NCBI GenBank assembly: GCA_910579275.1
Contig: CAJTTO010000015.1
Location: forward strand, 1 to 64,000
Direction: 5' to 3'
Length of the DNA: 64,000 bases
Origin: an uncultured Lachnospiraceae bacterium
Lineage (GTDB): Bacteria; Bacillota; Clostridia; Lachnospirales; Lachnospiraceae
A program made the translations under genes and the position numbers. Shown one piece after another: positions 1 through 8,496 of the stretch. The stretch's first letter is position 1. The number at the start of each line of letters is the position of its first letter. The notes below the pieces were generated by a model. It was not told the origin of the DNA, made no database searches, and saw nothing but the letters and a program-made list of their open reading frames with translations.

Positions 1-53
1 AGAGCGCCGCCCTGTCACGGCGGAGGTCGTCGGTTCGAGTCCGATCGGGGTCG
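1..53 (+). tRNA. tRNA-Asp (GTC), 5' end outside window
   Basis: The anticodon stem CCGCC/GGCGG encloses the loop CTGTCAC, giving anticodon GTC. A T-arm with TTCGAGT and the 3' acceptor strand CGGGGTC with discriminator G follow. The 5' acceptor strand and D-arm lie before base 1, so the gene is cut by the window edge. It is the first visible member of a tRNA array with short spacers. CCA is not encoded. Confidence 0.93.
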
Positions 54-57
54 TTAT

Positions 58-130
58 GGGATCTTAGCTCAGCTGGGAGAGCATCTGCCTTACAAGCAGA
101 GGGTCATAGGTTCGAGCCCTATAGGTCCCA
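58..130 (+). tRNA. tRNA-Val (TAC)
   Basis: A complete cloverleaf can be drawn. Acceptor strands GGGATCT/AGGTCCC pair (one G-U), the D-arm contains AGCTCAG, the anticodon loop CTTACAA reads TAC, and the T-loop is TTCGAGC. Only 4 bases separate it from tRNA-Asp. This tRNA decodes GUA, the same codon proposed as the specifier of the valS T-box at 10757-10759. Confidence 0.96.
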
Positions 131-169
131 TTGCTGTTAAATAAAATTAATAGCGGTCAGGTTTATTAT

Positions 170-255
170 GCCGGCGTGGCGGAACAGGCAGACGCCCGGG
201 ACTTAAAATCCCGTGGGTAGCGATACCCGTACCGGTTCGATTCCGGTCGCCGGCA
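170..255 (+). tRNA. tRNA-Leu (TAA)
   Basis: This is an 86-nt class II tRNA. Acceptor strands GCCGGCG/CGCCGGC are perfectly complementary, the anticodon loop CTTAAAA reads TAA, a long variable arm (GGGTAGCGATACCC) forms its own stem, and the T-loop is TTCGATT. The length and long variable arm are as expected for leucine tRNAs. Confidence 0.96.
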
Positions 256-282
256 TTAGAAGATAAACTTATAATTTAATAT

Positions 283-356
283 GTGCGTTTAGCTCAGCTG
301 GATAGAGCGTTTGGCTACGGACCAAAAGGTCGGGGGTTCGAATCCTCTAACGCACG
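283..356 (+). tRNA. tRNA-Arg (ACG)
   Basis: Acceptor strands GTGCGTT/AACGCAC pair, the D-arm has AGCTCAGCTGG, the anticodon stem TTTGG/CCAAA holds the loop CTACGGA (anticodon ACG, presumably edited to ICG), and the T-loop is TTCGAAT. It is the last tRNA in the array and is followed within 3 bases by a terminator hairpin. Confidence 0.95.
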
Positions 357-358
357 TC

Positions 359-384
359 AAAAGGACTGAAATACAGTCCTTTTT
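359..384 (+). terminator. Rho-independent terminator of tRNA array
   Basis: The inverted repeat AAAGGACTG/CAGTCCTTT has a 5-base loop and runs into TTTTT, directly after tRNA-Arg. It closes the tRNA transcription unit. Confidence 0.88.
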
Positions 385-1082
385 ATATGCATATGGGGTT
401 CCAAATGAAATATATCAGCAAGCTGCAGGGATTAGGAATTGTTAATAAATAACTTGTTCATTTGATGCCGTATAAATGTTCAGATGCAAAGAAGATTATA
501 TGATTAAGTTCATATGATAGCATCATGGGAAAAGTTTTGTAGGGAGTAGTGCGCCATGCAGACATAAAACAAGTGGACAAGTCATGAGGTAAACTTTAAT
601 AAATAATTGATTATGCAAAGTAAAATTTTATATAAGATTTGCATTACGAAAAAAAACGAAAAAATATACGTGCACTATTCACAAATCGAGCTTTCATTTA
701 TCGTCAAAATTTCCACTTGAAAATAAATTGCACAATTGATAATATTAATTTATAAGAAAGATATAGCAGTTTTAAAGACTCATAAGTTGAATCTTTACTT
801 AAATTTAATGAATAGACAGAACCGCAGATTGGTAGTATGGCGGTTTTATTTATTGAAAATATTGGTATCGTTTCCAACGGTCGAAATTGCACGAAATAGG
901 ATTGTTATAAGTATTTTATTTTTGTACATTTTGTTGGAAAATTTAATAGAAAAGAGATAATGGTTCAACAACATTATGAATGCTGTAAATCTTTTATTCA
1001 TTTAGTTTATTATTATCCGAATAAGAAGGATATTAATAATAAAATATAACAAATTATATATTTAGTAAGGAGAGGTAAAAAT
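385..1082. other. AT-rich intergenic region upstream of malE
   Basis: About 700 bases separate the tRNA terminator from malE. I see no convincing gene: a 74-codon frame at 736-960 lacks a ribosome site and has AT-driven composition. The region presumably carries the mal promoter. A CG-centred palindrome at 862-877 is listed separately. No clear -35/-10 pair could be fixed. A good ribosome site (AAGGAGAGG) precedes malE at about 1068. Confidence 0.6.
862..877. promoter_or_regulatory. candidate LacI/GalR-family operator
   Basis: TTGGTATCGTTTCCAA is a 16-bp imperfect palindrome (12 of 16 positions symmetric) with TTGG/CCAA arms and a central CG, the layout usual for LacI/GalR-type operators. 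It lies about 205 bp upstream of malE, whose homologues are often controlled by such repressors. No regulator gene is visible in the window, so the assignment rests on symmetry and position alone. Confidence 0.35.
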
Positions 1083-2444
1083 ATGAAAAAGCGTGTATTA
1101 GCATTAGTAATGTCAACAGCAATGATCGCATCCGTTTTGACTGCGTGTGGTGGTAAGGATGATGCACCAGCGGCAGACGCAAACAATGCACCAGCAAACA
1201 CAGACACAGCAAACAATGATGCGCCAGCAGCAGACACGAACACAGATGCAGCAAACACAGATGCAGCAAACACAGATGCACCGGCAGCAGATGATGTTGA
1301 TTATGGTACAGGTGAGATTACAATCTGGGTTGCAGAGAATGTACAGACATTTACACAGGATCAGATTAAGGCATTTCAGGAGGCTAATCCTCAGTATGCA
1401 GGTTATACAGTTACAGTTGAGCCTGTAGGTGAAGGCGAGGCTGCAACCAACATGATTACAGACGTTGAGGGCGGTGCTGATATTTACGGATTTGCTCAGG
1501 ATCAGTTGGCTCGTCTGGTTTCATCAGGTGCGATTATGCCGGTTACAGGCGATTATGCAGCTTGGGTTGCAGAGCAGAATGATGCTGGTGCAGCAGCAGC
1601 GGCTGTAGTAGGCGGCACTACATATGCGTTCCCGATTACTTCAGATAACGGATACTTTATGTATTATGACAAGAGTGTAGTTACAGATCCTACTTCTTTG
1701 GATCAGATTGTGAAAGATTGTGAAGCAGCAGGTAAGGGCTTCTACATGGAGATTAACTCTGGCTGGTATCAGCCTGCATTCTTCTTCGGCGCAGGATGTA
1801 CTTTGACATATGACGCAGATGACGCTGGAAACTTTACAGCATGCAATATTGACTATGCTTCTGATAAGGGACTTGCAGCTTTAAAGGCGATTATTAACCT
1901 TCACAAGTCTTCCGCATTTGTAAACGGTTCTGCTGCAAGCAATGCAACAAACTGTGCAGCAATCATTTCCGGTACATGGGATGCAGAGACATTAAAGTCA
2001 ATGTTTGGTGATAATTATGCATGTGCAAAGCTTCCGAAGTTCACTGCTGACGGAGCAGATTATCAGCTTGGCGGATTTGGTGGATTTAAACTTTTGGGTG
2101 TGAAGCCTCAGACAGACGCAAACAAGATGCAGGTTTGTATGGCAATGGCTCAGTTCCTTTCAAATGAGGAGACACAGCTTGCTCGTTACAAAGCAGTTTC
2201 GTGGGGTCCTTCTAACGTAGCAGCTCAGCAGAGTAGTGATGTTCAGGCTGACGAGGCACTTTCAGCACTTGCACAGCAGCTTGCAGAGACAATTCCACAG
2301 GGTCAGTATCCGAATGATTACTGGACACTTGCAACAGCACTTGGCGATTCTATCATTGCTGGCGAGTATGACAATGCTTCAGATGATGAGCTGATGGCAG
2401 TACTTCAGGAGTTCCAGTCAACATGCCAGTCATACGCACAGTAA
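1083..2444 (+). CDS. malE: maltose/maltodextrin-type ABC transporter, substrate-binding lipoprotein
   Basis: Predicted extracellular solute-binding protein (453 aa) that captures an oligosaccharide, probably maltodextrin, for the MalFG permease. Residues 1-21 form a lipoprotein signal with lipobox LTAC and C22 as the lipidated cysteine. Residues about 24-75 are a low-complexity Ala/Asp/Asn/Thr linker that would act as a tether. The periplasmic-binding-protein fold begins near ITIWVAENVQTF. The ATG follows AAGGAGAGG at good spacing. malF and malG follow, and a GH13 amylase lipoprotein lies in the same cluster, which supports an alpha-glucan substrate. No ATPase gene is present; such importers commonly share an MsmX-type ATPase encoded elsewhere. 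Substrate specificity is inferred from neighbours. Confidence 0.85.
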   Translation: MKKRVLALVMSTAMIASVLTACGGKDDAPAADANNAPANTDTANNDAPAADTNTDAANTDAANTDAPAADDVDYGTGEITIWVAENVQTFTQDQIKAFQEANPQYAGYTVTVEPVGEGEAATNMITDVEGGADIYGFAQDQLARLVSSGAIMPVTGDYAAWVAEQNDAGAAAAAVVGGTTYAFPITSDNGYFMYYDKSVVTDPTSLDQIVKDCEAAGKGFYMEINSGWYQPAFFFGAGCTLTYDADDAGNFTACNIDYASDKGLAALKAIINLHKSSAFVNGSAASNATNCAAIISGTWDAETLKSMFGDNYACAKLPKFTADGADYQLGGFGGFKLLGVKPQTDANKMQVCMAMAQFLSNEETQLARYKAVSWGPSNVAAQQSSDVQADEALSALAQQLAETIPQGQYPNDYWTLATALGDSIIAGEYDNASDDELMAVLQEFQSTCQSYAQ

Positions 2445-2500
2445 ATCGTTCCATTGTATAAATTAGAATACATAATAAGTGCATACAGAAATTTATGAAT

Positions 2501-2523
2501 GGGGGGAAGAACCTCTTCCCCCC
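2501..2523 (+). terminator. GC-rich hairpin between malE and malF (partial terminator)
   Basis: GGGGGGAAGA and TCTTCCCCCC are perfect complements around a 3-base loop, about 56 bases after the malE stop. The downstream tract TGATTTTATT is only moderately T-rich, so it may stop only part of transcription or protect the malE mRNA 3' end. Either would give more binding protein than permease. Confidence 0.6.
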
Positions 2524-2545
2524 TGATTTTATTCTCATTGCTGTG

Positions 2546-2635
2546 CTGACACACTTATATCCAGATAAACGTTTTGCAGCATGTATCATATAGGAGAGAG
2601 CGTGATGCATGTTTATCTGCGTATCAGTGTGTCAG
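2546..2635. repeat. 90-nt extended palindrome between malE and malF
   Basis: The left arm 2546-2570 starts CTGACACACT and the right arm 2611-2635 ends AGTGTGTCAG. The arms are complementary at 22 of 25 positions. A second stem inside (2581-2589 with 2602-2610) extends the structure. The result is a long hairpin in the mRNA or a small inverted-repeat element. No target duplication was seen at the ends. Confidence 0.7.
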
Positions 2636-2728
2636 AGCAGGGAGATATTACAATGTGGTCTGCAGTTGTGCAGGAGCTGCATAAATGAACATTTATTGAA
2701 AAGTATATGGTCTGGAGGGGGACAGCGA

Positions 2729-4126
2729 ATGAGTAAAGAAAATCAGCCTTCTGGCAATAAAATAGGTAGCTTTTTTAAAGCAATTGGTTCGGATTTGGCA
2801 GATATTGGTACGACCTTTACAAAAGGAAATTGGATGACAAAAGTATCATTTCTGATTATGGGATTTGGTCCTTTACTTCGTAAGCAGTTTCTTCGGGGAA
2901 TTGCGCTGTTAGTAACTGAAATTGCATTTATTTATTATATGGTGTCCTTTGGCGCCGGCTATTTAAAGGACATCACAACACTCGGTACACATGGGAGAGG
3001 GTTCAATCCGGATGGGACGGTTTCCTATGGTGATAACAGTTTCTTTATTCTGTTGTACAGTATTCTGAGTATTATTATTGTATTCGCGTTTATCTTTGTA
3101 TGGCGGATAAATGTGCGCCAGAACAAAAACGCAGAGAAGGCTCTTGCGGAAGGGAAAAAGCTTCCGACAGTAAAGCAGGATTTAATGTCTTTGCTGGATG
3201 AGCATTTTGATAAAACATTGTTGGCTTTGCCGTTTATGGGTGTGTTTGTATTTATTGTGCTTCCTATCATCTTCATGGTCTGCGTGGCATTTACAAACTA
3301 TGATGCACAGCATCAGGCACCGGCACAGTTATTTACATGGGTTGGTCTGGATAACTTTAAGAATTTGTTTTCTATGGGATCAACAGGTTTCGGTAGTACA
3401 TTCCTGACAGTATTGGCATGGACAATTGTATGGGCGTTCTTTGCAACATTTCTGAATTATTTTCTGGGAATGGTTGTGGCGATGCTGATTAACAAGAAAG
3501 GGATTAAGTTCAAGAAACTCTGGAGAACAATTCTGGTTATGACGATTGCCGTTCCGCAGTTTGTATCGCTTCTGTATATTGGAAAGATGTTTGCGGCTGA
3601 TGGTCTGGTAAACGGATATCTGATGAAGTGGGGACTGATTAGTCAGGCAATTCCGTTCTGGACGGATCCGACAATAGCGAAAGTATTAATCGTTATACTG
3701 AACTGCTGGGTAGGTATTCCATACATCATGTTGATTTGTACAGGTCTTTTGATGAATATTCCGGCAGACTTATATGAAAGTGCTCGTATTGACGGTGCAA
3801 ATGCATTCCAGATGTTCCGCAAGATTACACTTCCTTATATGTTGTTCGTTACAGGTCCGTTCTTGCTGACACAGTTTACAGGCAACTTAAATAACTTCAA
3901 TATTATTTACCTTTTGAGTGGTGGTGGTCCGAAGTCTATGAAACTGACTGGTGGTGCAGGACACACAGACTTATTGGTAACATGGTTATATAAGCTGACA
4001 CTGACTAATTCGGATTACAAGATGGCGGCTGTTCTTGGTATTATGGTATTCTTGGTAACTGCAGTAATTTCGTTGGTGGTATACAATATCTTGCCATCAG
4101 TTAAGGATGAGGAGGGATTCCAATAA
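2729..4126 (+). CDS. malF: maltose/maltodextrin ABC transporter permease MalF
   Basis: Integral membrane subunit (465 aa from this start) of the sugar importer, pairing with MalG. The ATG at 2729 is chosen because GGAGGGGG lies just upstream and the protein then begins MSKENQPSGNK; an in-frame ATG at 2609 would add 40 residues encoded across the end of the palindrome. Several hydrophobic segments are visible, with an extracytoplasmic loop after the first helices, as in MalF. The cytoplasmic EAA loop, which contacts the ATPase, reads ESARIDGANAFQMFRKI near the C-terminal third. GGGPKSMKLTG lies in a further loop. The gene overlaps malG by one base (TAATG), so translation is likely coupled. Confidence 0.9.
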   Translation: MSKENQPSGNKIGSFFKAIGSDLADIGTTFTKGNWMTKVSFLIMGFGPLLRKQFLRGIALLVTEIAFIYYMVSFGAGYLKDITTLGTHGRGFNPDGTVSYGDNSFFILLYSILSIIIVFAFIFVWRINVRQNKNAEKALAEGKKLPTVKQDLMSLLDEHFDKTLLALPFMGVFVFIVLPIIFMVCVAFTNYDAQHQAPAQLFTWVGLDNFKNLFSMGSTGFGSTFLTVLAWTIVWAFFATFLNYFLGMVVAMLINKKGIKFKKLWRTILVMTIAVPQFVSLLYIGKMFAADGLVNGYLMKWGLISQAIPFWTDPTIAKVLIVILNCWVGIPYIMLICTGLLMNIPADLYESARIDGANAFQMFRKITLPYMLFVTGPFLLTQFTGNLNNFNIIYLLSGGGPKSMKLTGGAGHTDLLVTWLYKLTLTNSDYKMAAVLGIMVFLVTAVISLVVYNILPSVKDEEGFQ

Positions 4127-4977
4127 TGTCAAAAAAGAGTAAGATTAGTAATACGATTACATATGTGATATTGATTTTGATTAGCATTGTTTGGTTGTTC
4201 CCGTTTGTATGTCTGGTTTTGCAAAGTTTTCGTTCTTACATAACAGAGCCGGGTGGATTGGTTAATTATCTGTTACCGAAAACGTTCTCTCTGGATTCTT
4301 ATAAGTTCCTTTTCAGTGAGGAGTGCCAGTTTTTCAGATGGTATGGCAACACTTTGATTATTGCAGTATTTGTCGCAATTTTGCAGACGATTTTTGTATT
4401 AATGGTTAGTTATGCACTTTCAAGAATGCGTTTTAAGGGCAGAGAGCTTTTGATGCGGTTCTGGTTGATTTTGGGAATGTTCCCCGGATTCCTTACCATG
4501 ATTTGTCTGTACTTCCTGTTAAAGCAGTTTGGTCTGACACAGGCAGGTGCAGTACCGGGATTGATTTTAATTGGTTTTGCAAGTTCCGGTATGGGATATT
4601 ATGTATGTAAGGGATATTTTGATACCATTCCGAAGTCTCTCGACGAGGCAGCACGTATTGACGGTGCAAATAGGTTTCAGGTTTTTACGATTATGCTGAT
4701 ACCACTGTCAAAGCCGATTATTATTTACACAGCTTTGGTAGCATTTATGGCGCCATGGTGTGACTATATCTTTGCATCTTACATTGCTTTTGGTTATTCA
4801 GACAGCTACAACGTGGCAGTCGCAATGTACCGCTGGGTTATGACAAACGATTATCAGGGTTACTTCACAAGATTCTGTGCAGGTGGTCTTTTGATAGCGG
4901 TGCCTGTTACAATTCTGTTCATGTGCTTACAGAAGTACTATGTAGAAGGTGTAACTGGTGGTGCTGTAAAGGGTTAA
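4126..4977 (+). CDS. malG: maltose/maltodextrin ABC transporter permease MalG
   Basis: Second permease subunit (283 aa) of the importer. About six membrane helices are predicted, starting with ITYVILILISIVWLFPFVC. The EAA loop DEAARIDGANRFQVFTI is well preserved, and the length is close to E. coli MalG (296 aa). Its ATG overlaps the malF stop by one base. Ten bases after its stop, a 51-codon membrane ORF begins, probably in the same transcript. Function is clear by family and context; the precise sugar is not. Confidence 0.9.
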   Translation: MSKKSKISNTITYVILILISIVWLFPFVCLVLQSFRSYITEPGGLVNYLLPKTFSLDSYKFLFSEECQFFRWYGNTLIIAVFVAILQTIFVLMVSYALSRMRFKGRELLMRFWLILGMFPGFLTMICLYFLLKQFGLTQAGAVPGLILIGFASSGMGYYVCKGYFDTIPKSLDEAARIDGANRFQVFTIMLIPLSKPIIIYTALVAFMAPWCDYIFASYIAFGYSDSYNVAVAMYRWVMTNDYQGYFTRFCAGGLLIAVPVTILFMCLQKYYVEGVTGGAVKG

Positions 4978-4986
4978 GACGTATTT

Positions 4987-5142
4987 ATGGCTTTTAAAAT
5001 AATTCTTTGCATTGCGCTGGTTGGATCTGCATTTGGATTGTGCTTAAGGAGCGGAATTGACTGGCAGAGAGACCGCGGGAAGTCATTGGGCGAGAGCTAT
5101 ATGAAAGAATATGGTTTCGGCGAAGATAAAAAAGATAAATAG
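4987..5142 (+). CDS. small single-pass membrane protein, unknown
   Basis: A 51-codon frame starts at ATG 4987, ten bases after malG, with no strong Shine-Dalgarno and probably read by coupling. The product begins MAFKIILCIALVGSAFGLCL, one N-terminal hydrophobic helix, then a charged cytoplasmic-type tail rich in Arg, Asp, Glu and Lys ending GFGEDKKDK. Codon usage resembles the neighbours and the frame runs without break to a hairpin at 5154. I do not recognise a family. Its position after malFG suggests a small accessory of the importer, but it could be a fortuitous frame. Confidence 0.5.
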   Translation: MAFKIILCIALVGSAFGLCLRSGIDWQRDRGKSLGESYMKEYGFGEDKKDK

Positions 5143-5153
5143 ACAGTATCAAT

Positions 5154-5184
5154 ACGACTCCTGTTATATCATAGCAGGAGTCGT
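5154..5184 (+). terminator. hairpin after mal genes
   Basis: ACGACTCCTG and CAGGAGTCGT form a perfect 10-bp stem with an 11-base loop, 12 bases after the small ORF. Only a weak T-rich tract (GTTAATTTC) follows, so it may be a weak terminator or an mRNA 3'-end stabiliser. Confidence 0.55.
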
Positions 5185-5282
5185 GTTAATTTCAGGGGCG
5201 GCAGTCGTGGTGCAGGAAATCATGCTGTTTGTGTGACTGCTTAATCTATGGCTTGGAGTTTGATGAAAAGTGGAGGATAGTA

Positions 5283-7028
5283 ATGCATAAAAAATATGGA
5301 AAACGTTTGGGATGTATCGTATTGTCGTGCTTTTTGGCATTGCAGCTATGCGCCTGCAACAACGCAGGAAATGCCACCGTGCAGCAGCAGACTGCAGCGG
5401 TGAAAGAGGAAACTTCTCAGGAGGTTCTTTCATCCTTGACCGAAGAAACCGTTTCGGAGGAGACAACTCCGGAAAACGCCACAGCGGAGGACATGAAGGA
5501 AATCGTCGGTGCGATTTCGTATGATTATGAACAGGAACTGAATATCATAGAGGACAATTATCGAAATTATTATGAAATTTTTGTTTACTCATTCTATGAT
5601 TCTGACGGAGACGGGATAGGCGATCTTAATGGTGTTACTCAGAAACTTGATTATATTAAAGAGATGGGATTTAACGGAATCTGGCTGATGCCGATAATGC
5701 AGTCCACGACATATCATAAATATGATGTCACGGACTACTGTTCCATAGATACGGAATATGGGACGATGGAGGATTTTCAGCGTCTGGTGGAGGAATGCCA
5801 TAAACGAGATATTCGGATTATTATTGACTTTGTAATCAACCATTCCTCATCAAAGCACCAGTGGTTCGTGGATGCGTGTGAATATTTAAAAAAGCTTCCG
5901 GAAGGTCAGGAACCGGATTTGAATGAATGCCCATATGTGGACTATTATCATTTTGCAAGGGAGCAGGTCAGCGGGGATTATTATCAGGTCAGTGGTAGTG
6001 ACTGGTATTATGAGGGAGTATTTTGGTCTGAGATGCCGGATTTAAATTTAAGCAATGAAGCACTTCGAACAGAGCTTGAAGATATTTCACGTTTCTGGAT
6101 TGATATGGGCGTGGATGGATTTCGGATGGATGCGGTAATGCATTTTGAGGAAAATGACACGACATTTAATACGGAGACTCTAAACTGGCTTTTCAGCTTT
6201 TGCACGAGTTTAAATCCTGATTTTTACATGGTGTCCGAGGTGTGGGCGAACAAGGCAACAATTACGAATTATTATGCAAGTGAGACACCTAGCATGTTTA
6301 ATTTCGACCTTGCTGATACAGAGGGAAAACTGATAAAGGCAGCGCGTGGAAACTATAAGGCAGCAAGTCTGGTGGAGAACATGGTGGGGTATCAGACGGA
6401 CTATGCAGAGAAAAATCCTAATTTTATAGATGCTCCGTTTATTGCAAATCATGACATGGGACGTGTTGCCAATGGACTTACGAAGAATGCTGATAACATG
6501 AAGATGGCGTGTGGTCTGTTGATGATGATGAATGGCAACCCGTTTGTTTACTACGGTGAGGAGATTGGGATGTCAAGTTCAGGTAAGAAGGATGAGAACA
6601 AGCGGCTTCCCATGATTTGGTCTGATACGGATGAAACAGGCATGACAGACGGGCCTCTGGATGCGGACAAGGATATTGTCTCGGAATTTTCGGGGGTTGC
6701 GCAGCAGCTTGAGGATCCGTATTCCATCTTGAATTACTATAAAAGGGCAGTCCGCTTAAGAAATGAGAATCCTGAGATTGCGCGCGGACAGATACAGATT
6801 GTGGAGGAATTGACAGAGGGCAATCAGGCGGCGATAACAAAGACGTATGAAGATAGTACGATTGGAATTGTGTACAATACTTCCGACGAGGCAATTTCAA
6901 TCGCATTGTCCGATACGGCGCTTTCCGAAATGGCAATCCGTGGGTATCTTACTCTGAATGGCGAAGTGTTAACGCTTGAGGATGGTATGCTGTCCATGCC
7001 GGCAAAGTCTATCTGCATATTGAAATAA
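5283..7028 (+). CDS. extracellular alpha-amylase family (GH13) lipoprotein
   Basis: Glycoside hydrolase family 13 enzyme (581 aa) anchored outside the cell, predicted to cut alpha-1,4-glucans to maltodextrins for the MalEFG importer. The signal peptide ends in lipobox LCAC; an acidic Thr/Glu-rich linker follows to about residue 85. GH13 motifs appear in order: DFVINHSS (region I), GFRMDAVMHF (II, nucleophile D283), MVSEVW (III, acid/base E319) and IANHDMGR (IV, D391). A short C-terminal beta domain follows. ATG 5283 is preferred because TGGAGGATAGTA precedes it and it starts the signal peptide MHKKYGKRLGC; an upstream in-frame ATG at 5229 would spoil the signal. The product could be an oligosaccharide-acting enzyme rather than an endo-amylase. 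Confidence 0.9.
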   Translation: MHKKYGKRLGCIVLSCFLALQLCACNNAGNATVQQQTAAVKEETSQEVLSSLTEETVSEETTPENATAEDMKEIVGAISYDYEQELNIIEDNYRNYYEIFVYSFYDSDGDGIGDLNGVTQKLDYIKEMGFNGIWLMPIMQSTTYHKYDVTDYCSIDTEYGTMEDFQRLVEECHKRDIRIIIDFVINHSSSKHQWFVDACEYLKKLPEGQEPDLNECPYVDYYHFAREQVSGDYYQVSGSDWYYEGVFWSEMPDLNLSNEALRTELEDISRFWIDMGVDGFRMDAVMHFEENDTTFNTETLNWLFSFCTSLNPDFYMVSEVWANKATITNYYASETPSMFNFDLADTEGKLIKAARGNYKAASLVENMVGYQTDYAEKNPNFIDAPFIANHDMGRVANGLTKNADNMKMACGLLMMMNGNPFVYYGEEIGMSSSGKKDENKRLPMIWSDTDETGMTDGPLDADKDIVSEFSGVAQQLEDPYSILNYYKRAVRLRNENPEIARGQIQIVEELTEGNQAAITKTYEDSTIGIVYNTSDEAISIALSDTALSEMAIRGYLTLNGEVLTLEDGMLSMPAKSICILK

Positions 7029-7036
7029 TCCATTAT

Positions 7037-7059
7037 AAAAAGGGGCTATGCCCCTTTTT
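7037..7059. terminator. bidirectional terminator after GH13 gene
   Basis: AAAAAGGGGC and GCCCCTTTTT are perfect complements with a 3-base loop. T-runs on both strands let it serve the amylase gene and the opposing remnant, whose last codon lies inside the hairpin. Confidence 0.85.
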
Positions 7060-7701
7060 GTGTGTCTATAGTGTATTTGATATTGAGATTGACTTTGGCA
7101 CTTAATGGAATGGTAATTTTCCTTTCTGCATCTATGACCGCGGGCAGATACATGAGTTCTGTGCCTTTTTCGTCCACTAGATATACATATGCTGTCTGTC
7201 CCGGCTGTGCATCAGGCAGTGCCACGCGGAGACTGATTCCGGTATTGATGGCACCGGGCTGTGCAAATTCAAGATTCTTTTCGTGGAAGAAAAGCGTTGT
7301 TTTAGAGCTGCATGTATATGCAAAGTCTGCCCCTGTAAATTGTGAGTTGTCCATATCGCTGTAAAAGGTAAAACTTGCATCAGCGCCATAGGAGACATCC
7401 AGAGCGACCCCTGCCTTGCATTGAGCACTGCGATGGGGGCTGCATCAATATAACAGTTGGAACCGCCTGCAGAGACTTTCAGGATTGGGCTGCCGGGCTG
7501 ATTTAAGTCGGCGGAACTGAAAGAAGCAAGCTTATTTGTGATGTCGGTCCAGTTGGTGAGCTGCTGTCCTTTTAAATTGGTAGTTGTTATCTGGCTGAGT
7601 GCATTTGGTGAGTCTGCCGGAATCCAATTGGCATACAGCAAAACATCATATCCGGGCATGGTATAAGTCATCTTGGACATTGGATAATTGTTATGAGTCA
7701 A
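7046..7701 (-). pseudogene. frameshifted C-terminal remnant of a repeat-containing surface protein
   Basis: Two overlapping minus-strand frames join into one protein end. The upstream frame (7701 down to about 7410) starts near MPGYDVLLYANW, which resembles the end of a Listeria/Bacteroides (InlB B-type) repeat, and continues to ILKVSAGGSNCYID and AVLNARQG. The reading then resumes in another frame with VALDVSYGADASFTFYSDMD and goes on to the stop at 7046. The shift sits at a GGGG run near 7408-7411. The protein has no signal peptide or sorting part: an in-frame stop at 7711-7713 cuts it off upstream. I read this as a decayed gene end, though a sequencing indel in the homopolymer could explain the shift (not the missing N-terminus). 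Confidence 0.7.
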
Positions 7702-7829
7702 ATGAGATAATCATAAAACAACACAAACATAAAGCGGGCAGAAAAATAGCATCTTGTAATTTTATATAAATTATATTATAGTTATTATTGCAGAAGAAAA
7801 AGTTCACGCATGTTTTTCTGGAGGAGAAG

Positions 7830-8441
7830 ATGAAGCTTTATATCATACGTCATGGAGAGACAGACTGGAATGTAAAAAGGCGCTTTCAGGGGAGGTCTGA
7901 TATTCCTCTGAACGAAGAAGGGCGCAGGCTGGCACGGATTACATCGGAGGCGTTAAAAGAGACTGCCTTTACGAGAATATACACAAGTCCGCTGAAAAGA
8001 GCATATGAAACAGCTATGATTATAAAGGGAGAGCGTGATATTCCGGTTATTGAGGAGCCGAGGATTATAGAGATTAGTTTCGGGGAATATGAAGGGCTGT
8101 GCTGCGGAAAGGACAATTTTAACATTCCGGATCCGGAGTTCATGAACTTTTTTGACAAGCCGGAGGCGTACAAACCGCCGAAGGGAGCCGAGGGAATAGC
8201 GGAATTAAAAGCAAGAACTGCTGATTTTTTGCAGGAAATTGTGCATAATAAAGATATGGAAAATGATACAATACTGGTATCCACACACGGAGCTGCGCTC
8301 AGGGGATTATTGTCATATATCAGCAATATTGCGATAAAAGACTTCTGGAATGGCGGCGTCCATAAAAACTGTGCCGTTACAATTGTGGATGTGAATGAGG
8401 GCAGGACATTAATAATTGAAGAAGGAAAAACATATTATTAA
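7830..8441 (+). CDS. histidine phosphatase family protein (phosphoglycerate mutase-like)
   Basis: Cytosolic phosphatase of the branch-1 histidine phosphatase family (203 aa). The catalytic motif RHGETDWN is at residues 7-14 with H8 as the phospho-acceptor, followed by the phosphate-binding region YTSPLKRAYETA and the second histidine in VSTHGAALRG. ATG 7830 has GGAGGAGAAG immediately upstream and gives the canonical MKLYIIRHGE start; 14 in-frame upstream codons lack a ribosome site. The substrate cannot be told from sequence; relatives include cobalamin-pathway phosphatases, phosphosugar phosphatases and broad-specificity enzymes. No cobalamin genes are nearby. The next gene starts 55 bases downstream. 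Confidence 0.88.
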   Translation: MKLYIIRHGETDWNVKRRFQGRSDIPLNEEGRRLARITSEALKETAFTRIYTSPLKRAYETAMIIKGERDIPVIEEPRIIEISFGEYEGLCCGKDNFNIPDPEFMNFFDKPEAYKPPKGAEGIAELKARTADFLQEIVHNKDMENDTILVSTHGAALRGLLSYISNIAIKDFWNGGVHKNCAVTIVDVNEGRTLIIEEGKTYY

Positions 8442-8496
8442 TGAACGGTTTCCAAAAAGCAGGAACAAAATATAAACGAAAGAAGGCGTCACGATT

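Noticed and set aside
736..960. 74-codon plus-strand frame upstream of malE
   Set aside because: No ribosome site, AT-driven composition, no recognisable protein features; treated as intergenic.
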